Source: Venturia oleaginea (taxonomy: Eukaryota; Ascomycota; Dothideomycetes; Venturiales; Venturiaceae). From it: a DNA stretch of 64,000 bases. Every line of letters begins with the position of its first letter. Positions within the stretch are counted from its first letter, which is position 1. The notes beneath the pieces were generated by a model. That model did no database searches and was not told the origin of the DNA. It worked only from the letters and a program-made list of their open reading frames with translations. This document shows, piece by piece, positions 1 through 10,263 of this stretch. Position numbers and translations under genes: made by a program. The stretch lies in contig JABMLP010000040.1 of NCBI GenBank assembly GCA_013176395.1, forward strand, positions 1 through 64,000, read 5' to 3'.

Positions 1-1181
1 GACTTCGCCAATCACCTCTTCTTTGGCAACGTAACTTCAGCGAAACCCTCGAATCTTTTGGCCTTACTCCTATGCCAGGAATTCCATGTCTCTTTGAGAA
101 ACAAGACTTGCTGGTATTCTTCTTTGTGGATGACATTATTGTCGCTTGTCATCCAAGATCTCGTCACCTCGTTACTGAATTCGAAGCCAAACTCAGATCT
201 CGGTATGCTATCAAACAGATAGGCCTCCCTGAGTACTTCCTTGGTATCCGCATTCTACGCAACTTTGAGGCCAAAACCATCAGTCTCTTGCAGGATGCAT
301 ACATCGAAAAGATTACCAATCGCTTCAATCTAACATCACGAAAAGCCGTCTCTTCACCGATGCCAAATGTTCCTCTTACACCACGTCTTGATAAGGCCTC
401 TCCGCAGTTCATCTTTGCCTATCAACAGAAGGTTGGATCTATCAACTTCGCAGCCACAATCACAAGACCCGACATCGCCAAATCAGTCTCTCTCCTTTCA
501 GAACATCTGCAAAACCCCAGCCAGCAGTGCTCTGACGCCGCAGACCAAGTCATCATCTATCTATATCACTCTCGGTACCTCTCAATTCAGTTCAATGGCC
601 TCAAAACTGAGAACGTCTTTTCATGTCATTCTGATGCATCTTTCGCCGATGATATCGCCACCCGCCGCAGCAGTGAAGGCTTCACGTTCAGCCTTTACGG
701 TGGGCTTATTGACTGGAGAGCCACCAAACAAAAAACAGTATCAACTTCTACCACTGAAGCTGAACTCCTCGCTCTTTCTGGCGCTTCACGCGAAATGATG
801 TGGTGGAACCGCTTCTTTGAAGCTATCAGATTTAACCCTCAAGAGCCTACAATCATCCACTGCGACAACCAGCAGACAGTCAAACTAATGAACCATGAAT
901 CTCCAAAACTAGTCACTCGGTTACGTCACGTCGACATCCACCAAATGTGGCTCCGCCAACAGGTTCAAGCCTCTCTCATTATTGTTATCTGGATATCCAC
1001 TGCTATGATGATCGCTGATGGAATGACGAAAATCCTGAGCCCTCAACAACATCAAAACTTCTTATCTCAACTCAATATGGTTGACGTCGAGCACGTCATC
1101 AAGGTATTGGCAAAATCACCTCCAACGACCACACCAAAACCAGCCAATCAGGCTTCACCAAACCTCAACACCAAGGACTGA
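1..1181 (+). mobile_element. Ty1/copia retrotransposon pol fragment (reverse transcriptase C-part and RNase H)
   Basis: The frame is open from the left edge (base 3) to a stop at 1181, so the start lies outside the window. Upstream of the first ATG (72) the frame reads the typical KQSP-like stretch (LRQSPLLW) of copia reverse transcriptase. The active-site block FFVDDIIV follows, then the EYFLGI motif, and then the Ty1 RNase H with the SDASFADD and TSTTEAEL motifs and a final ADGMTK motif that is characteristic of copia pol C-termini. Upstream gag, protease and integrase are not visible. The fragment has no internal stop, so it may be the end of a relatively young copy. Its 3' flank carries an LTR-like start at 1236. 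Confidence 0.93.
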
Positions 1182-1235
1182 AGTATCACCACCTGTCTAT
1201 GTCATGTCAGGCCTGAGGCTAGCCCTGAGAGGGTG

Positions 1236-1535
1236 TGTTAGATGATACAGCCGCTGTTGGATGATACCACAATTTCAGTTAGCCGCGAAGTGGATATCGG
1301 TGGCATACAGCCGTCGGAATCATGTACCCGTCTTTTGATTTCAAAGCAATCACATCTGTATAACTATCGCTCGGTCACCGGTTCATTATGAACCTCATGC
1401 AATCCTTAATCCTCCTCATCTTTTCACTGTGTATCATTCAAGAATTACATACCACGTAAAATCTGATTATTCTTGTATATAATCTTAAGATAAGAAAATC
1501 CCCCAAGCTCTACGCACCATACACCGTACATTACA
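1236..1535 (+). repeat. Probable 3' LTR of the copia element
   Basis: A short purine-rich run (CTGAGAGGG) lies just after the pol stop and is followed by TGTTAGATGATACAG, a typical copia LTR beginning. The right boundary is a guess placed at TTACA near 1535; no second LTR is in the window to fix it. Confidence 0.4.
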
Positions 1536-1989
1536 GTTTCAACAAACCTTCGAGGTATAATGTGGCTCTCGGATTACCGCCGTTAGTATTAAGCTTTTCC
1601 GCAACTACGAATCCAAGCTCTTCCCTACTCTCGACTACAAATTTCCAGAGTATAAGAACTTTTAAGGTTAAGTAGGCTTTTACTATAAGAATCACACATT
1701 ATCACCAGAAATATTTTACGATCAAGAAACTCGGAGTATAAAAAGGACTCAACGGCCTCTTCTAAATACGAAACTCTATTATTTAGTGCAATCCAAAATC
1801 CGTAGGTCGCGACCCGAAGAATTGGCTATTGTTACCATCAATGCTAATGAAATACAAATCATACCATTGAAGATAATACCTTTAGAATTAACACATGTAA
1901 CGGTTAACCGCATACTCCTGATAGCGGATATCATGTTCAGCTTTGTTTTGGTACTCTCGGCCCTTCTTTTCAATATATTCTTACTACTC

Positions 1990-2583
1990 ATCCTCACATT
2001 CGGCACATTCTTCGGCCTCAACTACATTCACGGCGCTTTCCTGGACCTGCCTTTGGAGCGACGAGACGCGTTCGTTTCTGCGGCGAGGAGTGTACTTGAT
2101 GAGTTGAGCCTCAAGGTCTGTAGCTCGGTGGGTAAGCTGGGTAATCTCTTTGTATTTACTGCTTTGACGCTGAGCCGTGAGTCGGGAATCTCTTTGTCCT
2201 TAGTTATCTTCGAGTCTGTTTAGATATGAAGTTCGCATCTCATCCTTGGTACATTGTAGCCAGGCCTAGCGCCTTGGCACTGGATGATATGGCATCTATC
2301 TCCATCTCGCCACGCCTACGGCGATTTACAACGGAAAAATATTATGGTTCACGAAACTTCTCCTGGTCCGGAGTCGAGTGTTCAGTCGACGACTGAATAT
2401 GAAGTCACGATGATTGACTGGGAAACGGCTGGTTGGTACCCTAGTTACTGGAATTACACTAGAAGTATGTTTGCTGGCAAAGGGTGGAGGGACGATTGGA
2501 ATATATACGTTGGCAAGTTCCTCGATTCTTTCTTGAATGAATATGCTTGGGTGCATATGTTGCTTGTAGAGTTGTGGACATAG
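1990..2583 (+). pseudogene. Aminoglycoside phosphotransferase (APH)-family remnant
   Basis: The 3' part (2284-2583) reads YGDLQRKNIMV, then MIDWETAGWYP and SYWNYTRSMF, then a tail of the form DDWNIYVGKFLDSFLNEYAW. This matches the catalytic and metal-binding region of fungal APH-type phosphotransferases (PF01636): the HxDxxxxN loop followed by the IDWE motif. The catalytic-loop His is replaced by Tyr (AYGDL). The 5' part (about 1990-2110) is in another frame, with LNYIHGAFLDLP and VLDELSL, and the two pieces are separated by stops and AT-rich sequence. No intact start or full-length kinase fold can be assembled, so I read this as a dead gene copy next to transposon sequence. Family assignment is firm for the 3' part and weaker for the 5' part. 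Confidence 0.6.
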
Positions 2584-3002
2584 CACGCTTAATCGAGTAT
2601 TGAGAACGATGACTTTGTTGCATGCATTTCAGGAAAATTAATGCTGGGTTTAAATTTGTCCTTTCGAAGCATGAAGCCTGGTTGAAAAGATTGAGATATC
2701 GAGGTTTCCTTCAACCCTTTTCACGCTCACTCTGTAAGTAATTTGCAAATATACTTGGGCCTTCTCGAAGATATCATGCTTCTTAGCCTTTGCACGATGA
2801 ACTTATTTGCTGAGGGCCTAATCGAATTGAAGAGCTGCTCCTTGGTTTCGAAAGTATTCAATTTTCTTGGTGATGTTACTTCCAAGGCTTTCCCTGCCCG
2901 TCTTAATACTTACATTCTTCTATTAGACCTGTTACCTCCAAAGACCAGCCATTAATAGAACTGAAACACATTTTATTCGATCCCCAAGTACACCAACATC
3001 CT

Positions 3003-3353
3003 TCAAAGCCTGATCGCATCCACTGTCCATTCCGGGCAACATCCCAAAGCCGCTTTCGGATTGATTCGAGTCGGTCCATCAAACTGCTTCTTCGACAGCT
3101 CCACCATGTCCAGGACACCCTCGATACGGATCGTCGTTTCCCGTCGAAACAGTCCTAATCTTTCCTTGTCGATAAATGATAAAGAGTCCTCTGGTTTCTT
3201 GCCCAACTTTTCCTCGTACGTTATACCCACTTGGATATTACCCGTAACTGGGAAGATACGGCCGGTTCCATCGGTAATGTTTGTTTCGAAGAAGATTGCA
3301 TGATGGTTTATGGTAGTGCCGAGGGAGACGACTTTGTATGTGGAATAAGACAT
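3003..3353 (-). CDS. Conserved fungal-type protein of unknown function
   Basis: A single-exon 116-residue frame starting MSYSTYKVV and ending DAIRL plus stop. It reads as a well-formed globular sequence (GTTINHHAIFFETN, then DGTGRIFPVTGNIQ, then KKPEDSLSF, then QFDGPTRINP), unlike the shadow frames around it. The pattern resembles small fungal proteins with the strings GRIFPVTGNIQ and GPTRINP that occur in many plant-associated ascomycetes; I know no function for them. No signal peptide or membrane segment is visible. It lies between an APH remnant and the 3' end of a LINE, so a truncated family member is possible. The start was chosen because it precedes the conserved-looking core. Confidence 0.55.
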   Translation of the reverse strand: MSYSTYKVVSLGTTINHHAIFFETNITDGTGRIFPVTGNIQVGITYEEKLGKKPEDSLSFIDKERLGLFRRETTIRIEGVLDMVELSKKQFDGPTRINPKAALGCCPEWTVDAIRL

Positions 3354-3971
3354 GGTAGATGGGAATGGGCTTGGATGTTAAACTCAATGTAGGAGAGGTG
3401 GGATAGGCTGTATCGTGTAAAAAATAAGAGGTTGAAGCAGGGCGGCGATTCACTTGCGATGAGATAGCCGCGATATTGTATAACTGCCTAAATTCAGACA
3501 TCAAGTGTTACAATAACTGGCAATACGCCAAGACGTGGTAGATCGCGCTTAGCGCCTACTTACTACTGGATCCGGTAAGAGATCTTCATATTGTGCTTAC
3601 GCGCCTCTGACGGATGGATGGATGGATGGATTCAATACACCCGTCGGGCCAGTATGACTCCAGGGGGACACTACCGATTGTATATTATACATTGTTTCCA
3701 ACTGTCAACTCTCCCTTCATTCCAAGCCCAAACATTTATTTTTGTATAGCATCTTTTCAACATACTGAATCATCAAATTGACCAAAACTCCAGAAACAAC
3801 AACAAAATCGAAAGGCGCAACTTACCGTTGGCCAATAGACTGATGGGATCAGATATTGGCGGTTAGTAAAAAAGGGGGTATCGGATCTATGATTGCTGCT
3901 TGCATGGGTACTATCTTGATGAGTGAAGTCCACATGCTCGGAGTTGGTTTTGGTTTTGGTTTTGGTAGAGA

Positions 3972-5234
3972 CTACTCCGTCTCTCGGCTGAATCGTTTGG
4001 CAGCATCTACGAACGCAATTGACGCTCGTACCGCTGCTACATCTGGCGTCCATTTTGGACCATCGATCATCTCTCCTCTTCTGTTTGTGAGTGTTGAGCG
4101 GCCTCCTAACAGATAGGAGACGTAGCTCCTTGGCTCGGTCGCTTCTCGCAAGAGCCGTCGTTGCTCGCTCCATCGTTTGCAATCGAGTAGGAAATGCTGC
4201 ACGCTTTCCAAGACTCCGCATTCTTCGCACAATGGTGATTCCGCCTCTCCGATTCGGTTCAGGTATTTATTCAGCCGACAGTGAGACGTTCGTAATTGAG
4301 CTAGTAATTGAGCCTCCGTTTTGGATAGCTGATTGTAGAAGGTGCGCGTTTGTTTTCCAGGGATGGCAGCATCAATAGATTTAGTGAATTTCTCTCCTCG
4401 CAGTGGTTTGTCGCTTGGTTGACAGCTCTTCTTTGCTCGCCTAATCAGTGCTGAGCGTAGTCGTATCTCTGACGGGACTGCACTCCCTGCTTTAGTACTT
4501 CTTTTAGCTATTCTATCTGCCGCCTCGTTTCCCTTGATGCCAGAGTGTGCCGGGATCCATCGGAGAACCACGGTGATACCCTTTTGATGTAATCACTGCG
4601 TGGCTGACAAGATGTCCTTGATAATGTGCTGGCCTGACTGCTGTCTTGGCTTTAGGATCCTCTTCAGCGCACTCTGATTGTCCGAGAAGATGGTGAGTTT
4701 TCCTTCTAGCGGAATCTATCTGAAGTGGAACAACACAAAGTATGAATTCAATGAGTGACTGCATAACCCTCGAACTGAGTGGAAAATGAGGGCTATCTAT
4801 ACAAAGAGAGTGTACTGACGTAGGTTCTGAAACCGCAGAGATACCGAGCAAACAAGAGTGAGAACAAACAGATTTGAAACGACTTTGAAACCGTTGGTGT
4901 TACCACCATATTGCAACAGAATCATTGTCCACACTGCTAGTTGGCTTAGAGCAGTACTGATTGCCTTCGGCTCTGTCGCGTAAATATTGCCGTTTGCTAC
5001 CAATTCTGTTGTTGCGTACTGCTCAAGTGTGGTCCGGTTCTCGTCTGGTAGAATATACACCATACCTGTCCCCAGGATGCCATTTCTACCAGAGCCGTCG
5101 GTGGAGCAGTGGACTTCATCTCTACCTTGTGTTGCGGTGGGTTTTATAGCTTCATCGCGTTCTTCGATAATCACACACGGCCCGTCAAGCCATGGTGCTT
5201 TTGCAAATGGTGTGACAGTCTCAATCTGAGACAT
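3972..5234 (-). pseudogene. LINE ORF2, RNase H and zinc-knuckle part
   Basis: Broken into frames 5234-4797 and 4571-3972. The RNase H begins with CSTDGSGRNGILGTGM and ends with RWIPAHSGIKGNEAADRIAK (the HSGIxGNExAD signature). A CEECGVLESVQHFLLDC motif (CX2CX8HX4C) closes the ORF, as in Tad-like LINEs. The frames between 4571 and 4797 are scrambled, so no enzyme can be made. Confidence 0.85.
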
Positions 5235-5565
5235 GTTGATTCCTGCAAACCTGTCTGCTAACAGGCCCAGTGACGAGCGAAGCTTGAATTATTGATGTAC
5301 TGCCTTGATGCTGAACCTCAATGGGTGGCGCTCTGGTGATGTATTTAGCTTGACCCACAGGCCTATCCATTTCCCTGTCTGTCGTTGGTGGAAGGTCCCA
5401 ATTGATGCCTCAGACTGCGCAATGTCCAACGCTGTGGTTCGGAAACATCCAACAATGGCTTGTGCCCCCGATATTTGGCGTCGTTCAAGCAAGCGTGTAT
5501 CCTTGGCGTTCAGCGCTGTCGCCCAGACTGATGATGCGTAGTCAACAACTGAAGCCACTGTTGCT

Positions 5566-6927
5566 TCAAAAAGCTGCCGCGCCTGCTTGGCCCGGAGGCC
5601 ATTCAGTCTCTTTAGCCGGATTGCTGCATTGTGTCCCTTTGTAGCTGCTCTGGCGACCTGCAGATGGAACTTCAATTTCTGGTCGAGGATAACACCCAGG
5701 AGCTTGACGGGGGAGCTGGGCACCACCAAGCAGCCTCCGATTTGAATTGGCGTCATTGACAGCCTTTCCTGCGCTTGGTGTAAAGTGAATGAAGGCTGTC
5801 TTTTTGGGCTCAAATGTAGCTCCACTGCGGCGTTCCCACTGCTCCGCTTTTGGTATCACTGTCTCTTGAAGCACCCGGGTATTTTCCTCCGCATTTGGGC
5901 CGGTGACCCATACCGAGTAGTCGTCCACGTACGCAATTGCGCCTTTGTGACGACTGATCTTTCTTTCTACCAGGTCAGCATTGAAGAAGAGGTAGAGTAT
6001 TGGAGATAGAGGTGAGCCTTGAGGCAGCCCTGGAGAGGACAGATCCACTTCCTCACTGCTCTGCCCGTTCACTGCAATGCTTGCTCTCCTGCCTGAGCAA
6101 AAATTCTCAATCCAACGAAAAAGCTCCTCTGGAATACGTCGTCTTCGCAATCTGGCCAAGAGTACCTCTTTGTTGAACCCGTTGTACGCTCCTTTGACAT
6201 CAAAGCTGAGCAGGCTAAGGACTCGGCGTCTTCTTCGCGCCTGATTGATACGGTCGGTGAGGAGGAGCAGTGCTTGTTCTGTACTGTGTTACTTCCGAGC
6301 CCCAAAATGATTCTCCGGCAGGAGGCCATGTTCTTCAGCTAGGTAGGAGATGCGTGTGGCGATTACAGCCTCGAGTGCTTTCCCTAGGGTTGCTAGTAAG
6401 GAGATTGGTCGATACGCGTTTGGCTTTGTGTGGTCGTCTTTTGCTGGCTTTCGAAGTGGTAGGATTCGCGCGCATTTCCACTGCGATGGGAGGATGCCTT
6501 GTGTCATAGACGCTTGAAACAATCTCGCTATCTCGTCTTGGAGCACTGGCCAGAGCTGTTGCCATACAACCGCGGGTAGACCGTCTAGGCCTGGTGCTTT
6601 CTGTGCTTTCACGCCTATAATCGCTTCTTCGATTTCGTGTTTTGTTAGTGCTGGTGATGGGAGTTGTGTTGCTCGCTGCTCTGCTGCTGGTTCTGGCTCG
6701 ATTACCTCAGCCGCCGGAGGAAAGAAGGCTTGCAGCAGGATAGACCCAATTTCTTCTTTACTATCAGTTGTGTCATCAGAGATTGCCCTCGCTAGTTCTG
6801 TAATCTTTGCAAAAGAGGAGGTACTCTCTGGATCAAGATACTTAGCGGCCTTCCACACATTCTCAGCGTCGTCCAGAAAGTCCTTCCAATGAGTGTTTCT
6901 TTCCGATCGGATTGCCCGATGGTACAT
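5566..6927 (-). pseudogene. LINE ORF2, reverse transcriptase part
   Basis: The 5' frame (6927-6289) holds KAPGLDGLPAVVW and KPNAYRPISLLATLGK, the RT fingers motifs of LINEs. The next frame (6159-5566) holds SPGLPQGSPLSPILY and the catalytic AYVDD. The two frames are offset, with a break around 6160-6290. A further thumb-like frame lies at 5825-5289. Confidence 0.88.
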
Positions 6928-7128
6928 GTTTTGATCTTCTCTAGCTTCTCTTTAAAGCCGCTGTAGTGTTTGGTGTGTATTAGCGTTCGTTTCGGCCATC
7001 CACCTGCTTGACTTAACTTCTCTGCATAGCTGCCTTCTAACGTGTATGTACTCCTTTCTTAGGTTGGTGAGATATGGGATCCACCATGATTTTTGGTACG
7101 GAGACGGATTTGCAATAGGAACGTGTTG

Positions 7129-7898
7129 CTAGATTGTAGGCACTACTACTTCCATCAATTGTTGTAGCATATTGTCCACGTTTGTGTCTGCATTCCCTTC
7201 AGGTTGGGTGAATGCTTGCCGCCGCTTTGCGTGTTCTACCTCCTGGCGGATGCGATCCCAGTCTGCATTTTTGTAAAGCCGTCTGGATGTCGTGGTCTCC
7301 TCCAAGCATGTTATGGCTAATGTCGCACTGATGGGCCGGTGATAGAATCCGTGTTCGTTTGCGTGGAACCCACAGCGTACCAAGCTGTTGGTGAGGGCCG
7401 GTGAGGTAAGGAAGAGGTCAATGGTATTGCTTACTTCCGTTCCGTAGAATGTAGCCTCTCCCCTGGGAACGAGATTAGAGAGCTGATAGGCCGCCATATA
7501 CTCAACGATGGCGTCTGCTTCATCCTGTCGCCTTTTTTCTGCTACTTATTCGCCTCCCCATAGCTGGTCGTGTCGATTGAAATCACCAGTAATAAGAAGT
7601 TCCGGTTCGTGTCCAAGCTCTTCTGCTGTATCTTTGATTGCATCTTCTAGCAGCTGAAGCCGTTCTATCACAGCGGTCCTGTCCCGCTCTCGGTGTACTT
7701 CTGCGGATGGCACGTACACCGAAGCTGTGAAGACTACCTTTTCTTGAGTTTTGATGAGGATTGCCGTGATGTCTGAAGACGCAATCGGGATGTGTTTGTA
7801 GTCGAGCGTTTTCCGGGCCCATATCATCGATCGGATAAGCCATGTGTCGTCTCTGGAGCATGTTGGGAAAACCTGAACAAAATTGCTGTTTGTTGTAG
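7129..7898 (-). pseudogene. LINE ORF2, apurinic-like endonuclease part (5' truncated)
   Basis: Two successive frames (7898-7546 and 7497-7129) hold VFTASVYVPS, then LLITGDFNRHDQLWGG (the GDFNxH catalytic signature of LINE endonucleases), then NTIDLFLTSPAL and a SDHxPI-like region. The first 60 or so residues of the domain are absent, and the frame runs directly into the repeat at 7899. Confidence 0.85.
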
Positions 7899-8098
7899 TG
7901 TGACGGCTTGCTAGGCTACTGGAACAACCACAGTGTCCAAGCACCTAACAAGGCGCCACAGTACACGGGCCACAGCAAGACCTATAAGTAGGTCTTGCCC
8001 CCAGCCCCCATTTACATAGCTACCTGTAATTCACTATCACATTTAGTCCATACCTGATTGCTGCTCACGCCTTTCATTAGTTACTACTAGCCGTGACA
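7899..8098 (-). repeat. LTR-like repeat, type A (200 bp, complete)
   Basis: Begins TGTGACGGCTTG and ends CTAGCCGTGACA, near-perfect inverted ends. A second copy in opposite orientation lies at 36585-36978, so both ends are defined by comparison. The repeat contains an inverted sequence, GCAAGACCT ... AGGTCTTGC, around TATA, which may be a promoter hairpin. I found no target duplication here. It abuts the truncated LINE endonuclease. Confidence 0.75.
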
Positions 8099-10263
8099 GC
8101 TTGAAGATGGCGATGTTACGGGGAACTCGTTTCTCAACACGGTTGATTATGTCAAGACCTTCTTGACACCTGTGTTCTCTTGTTCTGGTCCGCGGGTTTG
8201 GGTTAAGGGCAATATCAGTCTGGAAGTACTTACCTTAAGTACCTTCCCTTGCTCAGGTTCTTTGGAGGCTCACTAGATCCTAGCCGTCCGATGCATCTCC
8301 CAATTCGATTGTCGTCTAACCGATTTGATCCTCAGATCAATCCTGAACGCTTGTCGGTTAGTATGAAGGTTGGGGGTGGGCTTGCTTCGTGTGCATGTGA
8401 CTTGTGCTTGATTGTATCCAAGTAAAAGGTCGTTACTGTAGTAGGCTGAAGAAGCTCCTGTGTGAGAAACATAACATGAGATAACCACGAAGAGAGAAAG
8501 GAAAGTCCGTCCAACGTCCTCCCTATATACCCTTCTGGTTCTGGGTGCCAAGGTGTATTCCCACAACTTCAGATCTGTGGGCACTGCCAAGAACTGTGGG
8601 AACTGTGATTCCGTCGCACCAGTCTCATCCTGTGTGCTCGAAGGATTCCCCTCCATTATCAGTCTTAACAATATCTTCTTGTTATCCAACCATTCTTTGC
8701 GAGTCCTGCCTTCCTGCTCTTCAGCCTTGAGGTGATCTGTAACATTAGGCTCTCGTGGCTATTATCAGTAAGGTAGGTGAGATAAATTCTCTTCAGACTA
8801 TTACGGAGGTGTTGGTACACGCCCGGTACGGGGTTGGTAAGTTAGTAGTATAGGGAGTAGGTAAGATAGTCGTAGGTAATTTTGGACTCTTTGTGCGGTC
8901 TTGGCGAGACTTAAACTCCTCCGACTCGGTACCAGCATGGTACTTCCAGTATGCGTTACTCTTCGTGTAGTTGCTATATTGCTATCTCTTATATGCGTAC
9001 TAAGTTTTCCCTAGTGTATTAGGAGCATCGCTCGTGGTATGGTAGAGGTCCTCGATAGGTATCCTCTACCAGGTAAACCACCACGACGTGCCGTCTGTTA
9101 TCCGTGGAGTGTAAGTCTCAAGACAGCGATTGATTCCATCGGCTCTCCTAGGTGGAAGGTTCGTAGCCTCCACCTCGTACAGGCAGGAATTTCGACTTTG
9201 GAGGTCTAAGATTATATATGGTTGTATAAATTTTGTAGTAGAAGTCAGAAGGTTATATAGTCGAGGTCCGGTCAAGAGTTTGGTTCGGTAAGGCAAAGTT
9301 TGTCGATTCTTGGTTCTCAGCTTGAGAAAAATCTAGTTCTTATAGGGCGAGAGTAAGAGGCCATACGTTTCTACTAGCAAGACTATGATAAGACTAACCA
9401 ATAAATACTGCTGGTCTTCGAGTGACAGCTTTTGAAACTTGACTTAAGTTAAGGAGATACCTATAAAGGTGATTCCAATGGTTCCACCAATGAGGACGAC
9501 GATTATTGGTAACAAGAGGGTGATGCAGAGAATATTGCAGAGGGCGAAGGTCCAATTCGCTGCAAAATCCCACAACAGGCCTAGCCTTTTCTTCCTCCTT
9601 CAGTATTCCCAGCCCCGTTTCAATTCCCGATTATCCGCGGCCACGGACGTCATACATTCTTATTGTCAACTTCATTCCTCACAATCTCGAGCCCACCGCT
9701 TTCGATCATCCACTCCAATCGATAATCACGGTACCCACGCACCATCTCTCCGGGAAGCTTAATATCCTATTAACTCATGAAATATTCTTGTGCCCGCAAG
9801 AAGTTACAAGATTACTTTCCAGCCAGCTACGGAAATACAAGGCTGAGTTCCAGAAGTGTGGGCATGCTCAGGTTTACACTGCAATTACCATGTACTTCGC
9901 ACAAATGTCATCAACGCCACTTCCCAACGTTTTCCAGATAGAGGATCAAGAAGGATCGGAGAGCGACATATCGACGTGAGTGCAGAGATAACCAGGAAGG
10001 TCAGTAAATACAAATATGACTTTTTTAAGATACGTACGGGACCGGGAAATGGTGAAATGTCAAATTGAAGATACTCCACACCAGCGTAATCTTGGTAAGA
10101 TACAAGACAGTGACGTGCGTAATCCACAACGCATGCAAAACGAGGATATATAACCGAACCATCTTCTAAACGCCAATCAAAAATCATCAAAAAAAACAAC
10201 CCCCCCTACAGAGTCAAATTCCCTTTACAACTCTTTTCCTTCTCCATTCTCCAAGGGAACGCT
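8099..10263. other. Gene-poor, repeat-like interval
   Basis: No gene can be supported. The part 8273-8757 reads on the minus strand as a gag-like or leader-like remnant (see next entry). The rest (8760-9470) is rich in TA-containing, broken sequence with no recognisable domain. The frames at 9469-9762 and 9885-10199 have no recognisable composition or motif. Confidence 0.5.
8273..8757 (-). pseudogene. Possible retroelement gag-like remnant
   Basis: A frame open from about 8757 reads HLKAEEQEGRTRKEWLDNKK then LLRLIMEGNPSSTQDETG, charged and helix-prone, then changes to low-quality sequence. It resembles the gag region of LTR elements in composition only. A TATATAG box and GGGAATACACC near 8520-8560 could also be LTR promoter sequence. 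Confidence 0.25.

Larger units (their letters stand above)
3616..7898 (-). mobile_element. Degenerate Tad/I-type LINE (non-LTR retrotransposon)
   Basis: Read on the minus strand, the domain order is endonuclease (7898-7129), reverse transcriptase (6927-5566), RNase H and a C-terminal CCHC motif (5234-3972). This is the ORF2 architecture of fungal Tad1-like LINEs. At least five stops or frameshifts break ORF2. A simple ATCC repeat at 3616-3636 on the far side of the 3' untranslated part looks like the LINE tail. The 5' part of the endonuclease is missing: the element stops abruptly at an LTR-like repeat that begins at 7899. ORF1 (gag) was not found. Confidence 0.9.

Noticed and set aside
367..798. 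143-residue plus frame inside the copia fragment
   Set aside because: Shadow of the RT/RNase H frame; low-complexity Ser/Leu composition and no motif.
1786..2223. 145-residue hydrophobic plus frame as a membrane protein gene
   Set aside because: Only the part around 1990-2110 looks like real protein sequence, and it fits an APH remnant better; the rest is AT-rich noise.
3949..3968. GGTTTT hexamer run as a telomere-like sequence
   Set aside because: Only three units, at the 3' end of the LINE ORF2 remnant; not the fungal TTAGGG repeat.
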